Assembly (NCBI GenBank): GCA_050247895.1
Contig: JBFWTJ010000046.1
Coordinates: forward strand, 1-17,116
DNA: 17,116 nt
Direction of reading: 5' to 3'
DNA from: CAVPEW01 sp050247895
GTDB taxonomy: Bacteria; Actinomycetota; Acidimicrobiia; Acidimicrobiales; VFJN01
Part shown: positions 7,113 through 13,867 of the stretch, piece by piece
How positions within the stretch are numbered: the stretch's first letter is position 1
How the letters are laid out: every line of letters begins with the position of its first letter
The notes under the pieces: generated by a model
Database searches by the model: none
What the model saw: the letters and a program-made list of their open reading frames with translations, nothing else
Told to the model about the DNA's origin: nothing
Position numbers and translations under genes: made by a program

Positions 7113-8302
7113 GACGGGGCCTCGACCGGATCCCGGCGTGCCACGGGGCCCACGGCGACGCCGGCGGCCAGCAGGCGGTCGACCTCGGCCTCGGGGAGGC
7201 CCGCCTCGGCCAGGAGCGCCGCGGTGTGCTCGCCCAGGCCGGGTACCGCGCCCCGCGGGGCCGGCGAAGCGCCGTCGAAGACGATCGGCTGGCCCACGTG
7301 CGCCGGGCCCGACCCGTCGGGGGACCGCCGGATCACGTGCCGGGCACGGACCTGGGGGTCCTCGGCGACCTGGGCCACGTCGTGGACCGGGCCGGCCGGC
7401 ACCCCGGCCCGGTCCAGTGCGATGAGCCACTCGGCCCGGGAGCGCCGCCGGATGCGCTCGGCCACCGCGGCGCGCAGCTCGCCGGAGCGGGCGAGGCGGG
7501 CCGGCGTGGACAGGCCGGCCAGGTCGTCCAGGCCGAGCGTGGCGCACAGCGACGCCCAGAAGTGGTCCTCGTGGGCGATGCTCACCGACAGCTCCAGGTC
7601 GTCGGCCGTGGCAAAGACGCCGTGGCCCGGGTCGTCGGGCGGCAGCACCGGTGCCGGCCCGCCGCGCAGGGCGGCGAGGACCTGGGGGAACACCAGCCCG
7701 GTGAGGCAGTCGGTCATCGACACGTCGGCGGTGGTGCCCCCGCCCCGCCCGTGGCGCCGCAGGAGCCCGGCCACCGCGGCCAGGGCGGCGAACGTCCCGC
7801 TGACGAAGTCCCCCACCGGTGCCGGGGTGCTCCAGGAGCGGGGCTCGGCGGTGGGCGCGACGGCCGGAGGGGCGGGGGCGAGCACGCCGGCCACCCCCTG
7901 GTAGGACAGCTCGTGGCCGGGCACGTCGCGGTAGGGACCGGTCTGGCCGTAACCGCTGAGCGACACGTACACGAGGTCGGGGGCCAGCTCCCGCAGGGCC
8001 GCCTCGCCGAGGCCGAGCACGGCGAGCTTGCCCGGCCGGTACGCCTCGACCAGCACGTCGCCGCGCGCCACCAGCCCACGGACCGCCTGCTGGCCGTCGG
8101 GATCCTTGAGGTCGACGCACAGGGAGCGGAACGAGCCGGCCAGCGGTTCGAAGATCTCGGGCACGTGCCGGGACGCGATGCCTCCGGGCGGCTCGACCAG
8201 CACGACCTCGGCACCGAGGTCGCGCAGCACCATCAGCCCGTAGAGCAGGGGCAGGTGCTCGCCGAAGCCGACCACCCGGTGGCCGGCGAGGAGGTCGGTC
8301 AC
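7109..8302 (-). CDS. CaiB/BaiF family CoA-transferase (class III) or acyl-CoA racemase
   Basis: A 397-residue protein of the family III CoA-transferase fold. The N-terminal segment GLMVLRDLGAEVVLVEPPGG lies at 22-41, DVLVEAYRPG at 82-91, VYVSLSGYGQTGPY at 111-124, and ADVSMTDCLTGL at 192-203. Asp198 in the last motif aligns with the catalytic aspartate of formyl-CoA transferase (inferred by motif). LGEHTAALLAEAGL near the C-terminus is a family signature. Members move CoA between carboxylates (CaiB, BaiF, Frc) or racemise 2-methylacyl-CoAs. Sequence alone does not decide which. The GTG at 8302 overlaps the TGA of the upstream ligase gene by four bases. In this unit it could recycle CoA from product to incoming acid, which would partly bypass the ATP-dependent ligases. 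Confidence 0.87.
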   Translation of the reverse strand: MTDLLAGHRVVGFGEHLPLLYGLMVLRDLGAEVVLVEPPGGIASRHVPEIFEPLAGSFRSLCVDLKDPDGQQAVRGLVARGDVLVEAYRPGKLAVLGLGEAALRELAPDLVYVSLSGYGQTGPYRDVPGHELSYQGVAGVLAPAPPAVAPTAEPRSWSTPAPVGDFVSGTFAALAAVAGLLRRHGRGGGTTADVSMTDCLTGLVFPQVLAALRGGPAPVLPPDDPGHGVFATADDLELSVSIAHEDHFWASLCATLGLDDLAGLSTPARLARSGELRAAVAERIRRRSRAEWLIALDRAGVPAGPVHDVAQVAEDPQVRARHVIRRSPDGSGPAHVGQPIVFDGASPAPRGAVPGLGEHTAALLAEAGLPEAEVDRLLAAGVAVGPVARRDPVEAPS

Positions 8303-9894
8303 GACGCCACGGCCGCGGCCGTCCGGTCCCAGGTGTCGGGGGTGACCCCCTCCTCCTTGAGCCGGTACTTCTCGACCCGCTCGGTCGGCGTCTTGGGCAG
8401 CGCGGCGACCACCCGCACGTAGCGGGGCACGGCGAACTCGGCCATGTTCCGCCGGCAGTGCTCCACGACGGCGGCCGGGTCGACGTCCTGTCCGGGGCGG
8501 GCCACCACGGCCACCATGACCTCCTCCTCGGCCAGCTCGGAGGGGACCCCGTAGGCGGCCGACTCGAGGACCTCGTCGAGGCCGTTGACGACCTGCTCGA
8601 CCTCCCACGACGACACGTTCATGCCCCGCCGACGCATGGACTCCTTCACCCGGTCGACGAAGTAGAAGTAGCCGTCCTCGTCCTGGCGCAGCCGGTCACC
8701 GGTGTGGAACCACAGGTTGCGGAAGGCCTGGAGGGTCGCCTCGGGCATGTTGTGGTAGCCGTTGAACAGGACACCGGGCCGCCGGGGCCGCAGCACGCAC
8801 TCGCCGGCCACGCCGACGGGCACCGGCTCGTCGTGCTCGTCGTGGAGCTCGATCTCGTACGAGTCGTCGATCGGCTTGCCGCACGAGCCGAGGCGGGAGT
8901 CGCCGGGCTGGTTGCAGATGGCCAGGCCGACCTCGGTCAGCCCGTAGCCCTCCACGAGGTGCAACCCGAAGCGCTGCTCGAACGGCTCCCACACGTCGGC
9001 CGGGCAGGCCAGCCCGAAGGCGATCCGCACCGGGTTGTCGGCGTCGTCGTCGCGCGCCGGCTGCTTCCACAGCATCGGGATGACCGCGCCGAGGTAGCTG
9101 AACGCGGTGATGTCCTTGGCCCGGCAGATGTCCCAGAACCGGCTGGCCGAGAAGCGCTCGTCGAGCACGAACCCGGCGCCGACCGACAGGGCGGGCAGGA
9201 TCGTGGTGAAGCGGGAGTTCCCGTGGAAGAGCTGGAACATGGAGTACAGCCGGTCGGACGGGCCGTACGACATGACCTCGATGATCTTGTCGGCCATGGT
9301 GAGGCACCACCCGTCGCCGACCGCGGCGCCCTTGGACGGCCCGGTGGTGCCCGAGGTGAACATGACCAGGCGGGTGTGCGGCGCGGGACCGTCGGCGGTG
9401 GTGGTCCCGTCGAGGTACAGGTCGGCGAGGTCGTGGACGGCGACGCCGGCCAGCTCGGGCCGGGCGCGGTCCTCGCCGGTGCCGGTCCCGCCGCTGCGGC
9501 GCACGACGAGGTGGCGGATCGTCGGGCCGGCGTCGCGGATGGCGGCCACGACGTTGTCGAGCACCGACTCGTCGCAGACGAACGCCGCGGGCTGGACGGT
9601 GGTGATGATGTGGCGCAGGAGGTAGCCGACGTAGGCGGTGTTGACCGGGACCTCGACGGTGCCGGCCTTGACCGAGGCGAACCACAGGTCGAGCGCCTCG
9701 GCGCAGTTGGGCAGCATCACGCACAGGGATTCGCCCGGCGCGACGCCCAGCGCCCGCAGGCCGCGGGCGAGCCGGTCGCTGCCGGCGTCGAGGCCGCCGT
9801 AGGTGGTCGCCCGGCCGGTCACCTCGATCTCCACGTCGGCCCACCGCTGCGCCTTGTCGCGCATCCAGCGGCCGAGGTCCTGGTGCTGGGTCAC
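8299..9894 (-). CDS. Acyl-CoA synthetase (AMP-forming), CaiC-like paralogue 1
   Basis: A 531-residue ANL-superfamily adenylate-forming ligase. The phosphate loop TSGTTGPSKG is at 180-189, YGLTE at 317-321, the ribose-binding aspartate in FHTGD at 400, and the hinge region DRVKESMRRRGMNVS at 414-428. The C-terminal A10 motif reads KTPTERVEKYRL. Arg506 is at the position where this family normally has the adenylation lysine of a GK pair. The expected reaction is carboxylate + ATP + CoA to acyl-CoA + AMP + PPi. Two starts compete. The GTG at 9894 has GGAGG close upstream and gives an N-terminus like paralogue 2. The GTG at 9912 would overlap the preceding stop by four bases and add six residues. 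I prefer 9894. It shares long identical blocks with the 10737-12287 gene. Confidence 0.88.
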   Translation of the reverse strand: MTQHQDLGRWMRDKAQRWADVEIEVTGRATTYGGLDAGSDRLARGLRALGVAPGESLCVMLPNCAEALDLWFASVKAGTVEVPVNTAYVGYLLRHIITTVQPAAFVCDESVLDNVVAAIRDAGPTIRHLVVRRSGGTGTGEDRARPELAGVAVHDLADLYLDGTTTADGPAPHTRLVMFTSGTTGPSKGAAVGDGWCLTMADKIIEVMSYGPSDRLYSMFQLFHGNSRFTTILPALSVGAGFVLDERFSASRFWDICRAKDITAFSYLGAVIPMLWKQPARDDDADNPVRIAFGLACPADVWEPFEQRFGLHLVEGYGLTEVGLAICNQPGDSRLGSCGKPIDDSYEIELHDEHDEPVPVGVAGECVLRPRRPGVLFNGYHNMPEATLQAFRNLWFHTGDRLRQDEDGYFYFVDRVKESMRRRGMNVSSWEVEQVVNGLDEVLESAAYGVPSELAEEEVMVAVVARPGQDVDPAAVVEHCRRNMAEFAVPRYVRVVAALPKTPTERVEKYRLKEEGVTPDTWDRTAAAVAS

Positions 9895-9898
9895 CGCT

Positions 9899-9905
9899 CC
9901 TCCCC
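9899..9905 (-). promoter_or_regulatory. Ribosome binding site for ligase 1
   Basis: On the minus strand this reads GGGGAGG and lies four bases from the GTG at 9894. It is the main reason for preferring that start over the GTG at 9912, whose upstream sequence has no clear ribosome site. The spacing is somewhat short. Confidence 0.4.
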
Positions 9906-9908
9906 GGG

Positions 9909-10715
9909 TCACGCCGACTGCTCGGCGACCTTGACGGCCTGGTCGTCGGGACGCTCGAAGCGCTTCAGCCGCTTCTCGGTGTCCTCGGACATGAGCAGCT
10001 CCCACGTGCGCGTCGCGCCCTGGGTGTGGGCCGCGGTGGAGAAGGGCACGAGGCCGCCCAGGATGCGCTTGAACTCCATGTTCGGGGCCAGCGAGCCGAC
10101 GCGCAGCTCGGCGATGACCTCCCGCACCCGGTCGTGGAGCCGGTCGTCCTCGACCACCTCGGTGATCAGGCCGATCCGCTCGGCCTCCTGGGCCGAGACG
10201 GACTTGCCGGTGTAGAGGAGGTACTTCAGCTTCGGCATGCTGACCTGGCCGAACAGGTAGTAGGGGAGGTAGGCGTCGAGGGCGCCGGCCCGGGTCTCGG
10301 GGATCCCGAGCCGGGCGGAGGCCGCCGCGATGGAGATGTCGGCCACCACGGCCAGGGTCATCCCGGCCCCCACGGCGGTCCCGTTGACGGCCGAGATCAC
10401 CGGCTTGCGGGCGCACCGCACCGCCTCGAAGGGCAGGTTGTCCTGGAACCGGTGGAGGTGGGTCCCGCCCTCGCGGAACTCGCGCATCGCCTGGAGGACC
10501 TCGTGGAGGTCGCCCCCGACGCCGAACACGGCGCCCGTCCCGGTGATCACCATGCAGTCGATCGAGTCGTCCCAGTCGGCACGCCGGATCGCCGTCTTGA
10601 TCTCCAGGTACATGTCGGTGCAGAAGGCGTTGTGCGGCTTCTCCCGGCGGAGCGTGATCCAGCACGCGCCGTCCTGCACGTCGACGTCGAGGTACTCGTA
10701 GGTGGGTTGGTCCAT
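9909..10715 (-). CDS. Crotonase-fold enoyl-CoA hydratase/isomerase-like protein lacking one catalytic glutamate
   Basis: A 268-residue crotonase-superfamily protein. The oxyanion-hole segment VFGVGGDLHEVL lies at about 63-74. The second segment NGTAVGAGMTLAVVADI at 111-127 has Thr120 where hydratases carry the Glu144-equivalent. IPETRAGALDAY at 138-149 keeps the Glu164-equivalent (Glu140). This suggests chemistry other than textbook hydration, such as isomerisation, C-C cleavage or thioester hydrolysis, all of which are known for one-glutamate crotonases. The C-terminal part PNMEFKRILGGLVPFS is unlike the 6339-7112 protein, and the two are not close duplicates. The ATG at 10715 has GAGGAG about 11 bases upstream. 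It lies between the two paralogous ligase genes, 21 bases after one and 14 before the other. Confidence 0.85.
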   Translation of the reverse strand: MDQPTYEYLDVDVQDGACWITLRREKPHNAFCTDMYLEIKTAIRRADWDDSIDCMVITGTGAVFGVGGDLHEVLQAMREFREGGTHLHRFQDNLPFEAVRCARKPVISAVNGTAVGAGMTLAVVADISIAAASARLGIPETRAGALDAYLPYYLFGQVSMPKLKYLLYTGKSVSAQEAERIGLITEVVEDDRLHDRVREVIAELRVGSLAPNMEFKRILGGLVPFSTAAHTQGATRTWELLMSEDTEKRLKRFERPDDQAVKVAEQSA

Positions 10716-10736
10716 GTCGTCGCTCGCTCCTCGGCG

Positions 10737-12287
10737 CTAGGGAACCTCGACCGTGTCGGCGGTGATGCCGTCGCGGCGCAGCTTGTACTTCTCGACCCGC
10801 TGGCTCGGGGTCTTGGGCAGGTCGTCGACGGGCCGCACGTAGCGCGGCACGGCGAAGTCGGCCATGCGGGTCCGGCAGTGCTCGACGAGGGCCACCGGAT
10901 CGACCGAGTGGCCGGGGCGGGGCACCACCGCGACCATCACCTCGTCCTCGGAGAGCTCGGAGGGCACCGCGAACGCCGCGCTCTCGAGCACGTCGGCGTG
11001 GGCGTTGACGACCTGCTCGACCTCCCAGGACGAGATGTTCTGGCCCCGCCGGCGCATCGAGTCCTTGACCCGGTCGACGAAGTGGTAGAAGCCGTCGCCG
11101 TCGAGGCACAGGCGGTCGCCGGTGTGGAACCACAGGTCCCGGAAGGCCTCGAGGCTCTCCTCGGCCATGTTGTGGTAGCCGCCGAAGAGGATGCCGGGCC
11201 GCTTGGGTCGCAGCACGGCCTCGCCGGGCCGGCCCGGCGGCACCGGTCGACCGTCCTCGTCGTGCAGCTCGATCTCGTACCAGTCGGGGAGCGCCTGGCC
11301 GCACGAGCCCCGCCGCGAGTGGCCCGGCGTGTTGGCGGTGGCCAGCCCGACCTCGGTCAGGCCCCACCCCTCGACCAGGCGCACGCCGAACCTCTGCTCG
11401 AAGGGCTCCCAGATCTCGGCCGGGCAGGCGGCGCCGAACGCGACGCGCACGTCGTGGGCGGAGTCGTCGGCGCGCTCGGGCTGCTTCCACAGCAAGGGGA
11501 TCACCGCGCCCAGGTAGTTGAAGGCGGTGATGCCCTTGGCCCGGCAGATGTCCCAGAACCTCGAGGCCGAGAACCGCTCGTCGAGCACGAAGCTCGCGCC
11601 GGCGTCGAGCAGGGGGAAGAACGCGGCGTAGCGCGCGTTCACGTAGTAGATCGGGAACATGCTGTAGCCGCGGTCGGCGGGCCCGTAGTCCATGACCGTG
11701 GAGATGGCGTGGCTGATCCCCAGGGCCCAGTCGTGGGTGCCGACGACGCCCTTGGAGGGGCCGGTGGTCCCCGAGGTGTACATGACCACGTAGGGGTCGT
11801 CGGCCCGGCGGCCCGGTGGTGCGGGCCGGTCGGCCACGAAGAGGTCGTCGAGGCGGTGCCAGGCCACGCCGGGCGCCCGCCGGTCGGGGAGCGGGCCGTC
11901 CACCACGACGTGGCGGACCGTCGGCGTCCCGGGCAGGACCTCGACCACCGCGCCCAGGTTCTCCGGGCTGCACACCACGACCTCGGCCCGCGAGGTGTTG
12001 AGGATGTGGGCCAGCAGGACGCCCCGGAAGGCGGTGTTCACCGGGATCTCCAGCAGGCCGGCCTTCACCAGCGCGAACCACGTGTCGATCGCCGACATCC
12101 GGTTGTCGAGCAGGACGCCGACCGGCGTGCCGGGTGGCCCGAGAGCCTGGAAGCCCGCGGCCAGGCCCTCGGTGCGGGCGTCGAGGTCGCCGTAGGTGCT
12201 CGTCGCCGAGGCCACCTCGATGGTGGCTCCCGGCGCGGCGCCGAGGCGGGCCCGCAGCCAGTCGTCGGGGTCGGTCCCGTGGGTCAC
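10737..12287 (-). CDS. Acyl-CoA synthetase (AMP-forming), CaiC-like paralogue 2
   Basis: A 516-residue ANL-superfamily ligase. TSGTTGPSKG is at 171-180, WGLTE at 308-312, FHTGD with Asp391, and the hinge DRVKDSMRRRGQNIS at 405-419. The A10 motif reads KTPSQRVEKYKL with Arg497 at the normal lysine site, as in the other ligase. The block FVLDERFSASRFWDICRAK is shared with paralogue 1, and similarity runs over the whole length, so the two arose by duplication. The pockets differ: around 211-222 this one reads PIYYVNARYAAF where paralogue 1 reads QLFHGNSRFTTI, consistent with different acyl substrates. The GTG at 12287 overlaps the TGA of the PPOX gene by four bases. Second gene of the unit. Confidence 0.88.
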   Translation of the reverse strand: MTHGTDPDDWLRARLGAAPGATIEVASATSTYGDLDARTEGLAAGFQALGPPGTPVGVLLDNRMSAIDTWFALVKAGLLEIPVNTAFRGVLLAHILNTSRAEVVVCSPENLGAVVEVLPGTPTVRHVVVDGPLPDRRAPGVAWHRLDDLFVADRPAPPGRRADDPYVVMYTSGTTGPSKGVVGTHDWALGISHAISTVMDYGPADRGYSMFPIYYVNARYAAFFPLLDAGASFVLDERFSASRFWDICRAKGITAFNYLGAVIPLLWKQPERADDSAHDVRVAFGAACPAEIWEPFEQRFGVRLVEGWGLTEVGLATANTPGHSRRGSCGQALPDWYEIELHDEDGRPVPPGRPGEAVLRPKRPGILFGGYHNMAEESLEAFRDLWFHTGDRLCLDGDGFYHFVDRVKDSMRRRGQNISSWEVEQVVNAHADVLESAAFAVPSELSEDEVMVAVVPRPGHSVDPVALVEHCRTRMADFAVPRYVRPVDDLPKTPSQRVEKYKLRRDGITADTVEVP

Positions 12288-12775
12288 GGGGCGGTCGGCT
12301 CCGCCGCGCTCGGGCCGCTGACGCGATCGGCGCCGGCGGGGATCTTGCGGAAGTCCCAGGTGACGACGCGATCGGGGACGAGGCGGATCCAGCGGTGCGT
12401 GCCCGACCGCGACGCCGGGGCATCGGGATCGCCGTAGTACTTCTCGGCGAACATCCGCACCGCGGTGCGGGTCCGGTCGTCGTCGGGCGCCAGCTCGCAG
12501 CGCCCGTAGAAGATGGCGCCCTGGTGCTCGGCGGAGACGTCGCCCCAGTGGTCGATGCACAGCGACACCTGGCAGCCGCGCTCGATGTCGCGCATCCGGC
12601 GCGACCGCACCATCGAGACCATGTAGAGCGCGCCGGACAGCATGACGACCCCGATGGGGGTCACGTGGGGCTCACCCGAGGGCGACACGGTGGCCAGGTG
12701 GGCCGGGTGGGTCACCCGCACCAGCTCCTCGAGCTCGTCGTCGCTGAGCCTCAAGGCCGATCTCTCCACGTACAC
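12284..12775 (-). CDS. PPOX-class (pyridoxamine 5'-phosphate oxidase-fold) F420/FMN-dependent protein
   Basis: A 163-residue split-barrel flavin/deazaflavin-binding protein. LATVSPSGEPHVTPIGVV at 27-44 is the family's first pair of strands. YMVSMVRSRRMRDIERGCQV at 51-70 contains the phosphate-binding serine and arginines, and IFYGRCEL at 88-95 with the ending VVTWDFRKI at 137-145 completes the barrel. Actinobacterial members are mostly F420-dependent reductases, with some FMN or heme binders. The substrate is unknown. The GTG at 12775 has GGAGGT eight bases upstream. It is the first gene of the minus-strand unit and faces the divergent aldolase gene. A second F420-type enzyme closes the unit at 250-1116. 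An alternative GTG two codons downstream is less well spaced. Confidence 0.85.
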   Translation of the reverse strand: MYVERSALRLSDDELEELVRVTHPAHLATVSPSGEPHVTPIGVVMLSGALYMVSMVRSRRMRDIERGCQVSLCIDHWGDVSAEHQGAIFYGRCELAPDDDRTRTAVRMFAEKYYGDPDAPASRSGTHRWIRLVPDRVVTWDFRKIPAGADRVSGPSAAEPTAP

Positions 12776-12823
12776 CGTCGCCTACCTCCGTCGTCCGTCG
12801 AACGGGCGCGACCGCTGCCGGGG

Positions 12824-12837
12824 CGCGCCGCGGCGCG
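12824..12837. repeat. Perfect 14 bp palindrome in the minus-strand leader
   Basis: Positions 12824-12837 read CGCGCCGCGGCGCG, a perfect self-complement. It would lie in the 5' leader of the PPOX/ligase transcript, 35 bases upstream of the ribosome site at 12784-12789. All bases are G or C, so it may be chance or a leader stem. Confidence 0.3.
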
Positions 12838-12884
12838 GCCTGAACGGTCCGTCTCCCCCCTAGCGGCACACAGGAACGATCCCC

Positions 12885-12913
12885 TTGACTCCTATGTAGC
12901 CGCTAGCTACATA
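12885..12913 (+). promoter_or_regulatory. Possible promoter for the aldolase/VOC genes
   Basis: TTGACT at 12885-12890 is a good -35 element. At 17-base spacing the sequence is TACATA (12908-12913), a weak -10. The inverted repeat fills the spacer. The leader to the ATG at 13052 would be about 130 bases. Start-site mapping would decide. Confidence 0.35.
12893..12913. promoter_or_regulatory. Inverted-repeat operator candidate
   Basis: TATGTAGC (12893-12900) and GCTACATA (12906-12913) form a perfect 8+8 bp inverted repeat around five bases. The centre also includes GCTAGC. It is A/T-containing, unlike the GC palindromes elsewhere in the window, so chance is less likely. It overlaps the plus-strand promoter-like spacer and lies just downstream of the minus-strand -10, ideal for one repressor to control both directions. 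The nearby TetR-family gene at 14767 is the natural candidate ligand; this is inferred from context. Confidence 0.6.
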
Positions 12914-12922
12914 TATCGCGGG

Positions 12923-12952
12923 ACTGTATGGAGCAGGGGGTGACGACGTCAA
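12923..12952 (-). promoter_or_regulatory. Possible promoter for the minus-strand operon
   Basis: On the minus strand TTGACG (12952 to 12947) is followed after 18 bases by TACAGT (12928 to 12923), a TANNNT-type -10. Transcription would start near 12916, directly before the inverted repeat at 12893-12913, leaving a leader of about 140 bases to the GTG at 12775. Confidence 0.45.
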
Positions 12953-13051
12953 GGAAAATCTCCGGCGTCGGGCTCCGAGACATTTATCGGCGCATTTCTC
13001 GTACTCACGCGGCCCGGTGTAGGAAAGCCGCGAGGAATTGGGGGCAGAACC

Positions 13052-13867
13052 ATGGCGATCTCCGCGACGGCAGCCGGCGCCCAGCCGGTGGACGTGCTCG
13101 ACGCACCGGCGATGCGACGGGCGTTCCCGTCGATCGTCGACTTCGAGTGGATGACCAAGGCCCAGCAGCTGGCCGTGCTGGCCCGGGCGCTGGCCCGGGA
13201 GGGCTACGCCGACCACTCGGCGGGCCACATCACCGTCAAGGACGACGACGACACGCTGCTGGTCAACCCCTTCCCGCTGGCGTGGGACGAGATCGGCGCG
13301 TCGGACGTCCTGCGGATCGATCCGTCGACCGGCGAGGTCCTCGAAGGTCGCTGGCCGGTCTCGCCGGCGATCAAGCTCCACCTCGAGCTCCACCGGGCCC
13401 GGCCCGACGTCGGGGTCAGCGTGCACAACCACCCCGAGTGGTCCACGGTGTGGGCCGCCGTGGGGGTCGCCCCACCGATCTACGACCAGAACGGGGCCCT
13501 GGCCCGAGGCGACGTCGTGTTCCACGACGAGTACGACGGCACCGTCGTCGACGGCGAGGCGGCCCGGCGCAACGTCGCCGCCGTCGGCTCGGCGACCATG
13601 GCCCTGCTGGCCAACCACGGGGTCCTGGTCACCGCCGACACCGTCCCGCTGGCCCACCTGCGCTGCCTGTCGCTCGAGGCCCGTTGCCGGCTCGCCTGGC
13701 GCGTCCACGCCCTGGCCGAGGCGCGGGGTCGTCCGATGCCCACCGCCATCGCGGCCGACCTGGGCGACAAGGTGGACCGGGTCGAGGCCGACCGGACCAT
13801 CTGGCCCTTCCTGTGGGAGGCCGCCGTGCGCCGTGAGCTGCGAGCCGATCGGACGGTGCTGGATTGA
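13052..13867 (+). CDS. Class II aldolase/adducin family protein
   Basis: A 271-residue protein of the AraD/FucA/adducin fold. The core contains YADHSAGHITVKD at 52-64, VNPFPLAWDEI at 71-81, the metal-site pair VHNHPEW with His125 and His127, and LLANHGVLV with His189. Together these give the three zinc-type ligands of fuculose/ribulose-phosphate aldolases. Enzymes of this group cleave or form C-C bonds next to a carbonyl, or decarboxylate or epimerise. Many actinobacterial members near CoA-metabolism genes have no assigned substrate. Its lack of a sugar-kinase neighbour and its divergent pairing with a CoA-ester operon argue against sugar-phosphate metabolism (inference). The ATG at 13052 follows a weak G-rich ribosome site, and the frame upstream loses family similarity. 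It overlaps the next gene by four bases. Confidence 0.85.
   Translation: MAISATAAGAQPVDVLDAPAMRRAFPSIVDFEWMTKAQQLAVLARALAREGYADHSAGHITVKDDDDTLLVNPFPLAWDEIGASDVLRIDPSTGEVLEGRWPVSPAIKLHLELHRARPDVGVSVHNHPEWSTVWAAVGVAPPIYDQNGALARGDVVFHDEYDGTVVDGEAARRNVAAVGSATMALLANHGVLVTADTVPLAHLRCLSLEARCRLAWRVHALAEARGRPMPTAIAADLGDKVDRVEADRTIWPFLWEAAVRRELRADRTVLD

Larger units (their letters stand above)
12776..13051. promoter_or_regulatory. Divergent intergenic control region
   Basis: These 276 bases separate the minus-strand unit from the plus-strand aldolase gene. It is the longest gap in the window. The middle (about 12880-13030) has visibly more A and T than the coding DNA. It holds an 8+8 bp inverted repeat, promoter-like hexamers on both strands, a perfect 14 bp palindrome at 12824-12837 in the minus-strand leader, and an 8 bp inverted pair CTAGCGGC (12860-12867) / GCCGCTAG (12899-12906). 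I find no convincing small gene in it. Confidence 0.75.

Noticed and set aside
10026..12437. 803-codon open frame on the + strand opposite the hydratase and ligase genes
   Set aside because: Antisense shadow with low-complexity Gly/Val/His/Asp/Arg composition and no recognisable fold; the minus-strand genes carry full family motifs.
12672..12869. Possible small minus-strand leader gene (65 codons, GTG start) before the PPOX gene
   Set aside because: It overlaps the PPOX gene out of frame, has Arg/Pro/Gly-rich composition and lacks a ribosome site.
12941..12951. TGACGACGTCA odd-centred palindrome near the divergent promoters
   Set aside because: Only 5 bp arms; part of it is explained as the minus-strand -35 element. 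Too small to claim as an operator.
12928..13836. 302-codon + strand frame starting in the divergent region
   Set aside because: Out of frame with the class II aldolase and arginine/glycine-rich; the aldolase frame has the metal-binding histidines and the expected length.
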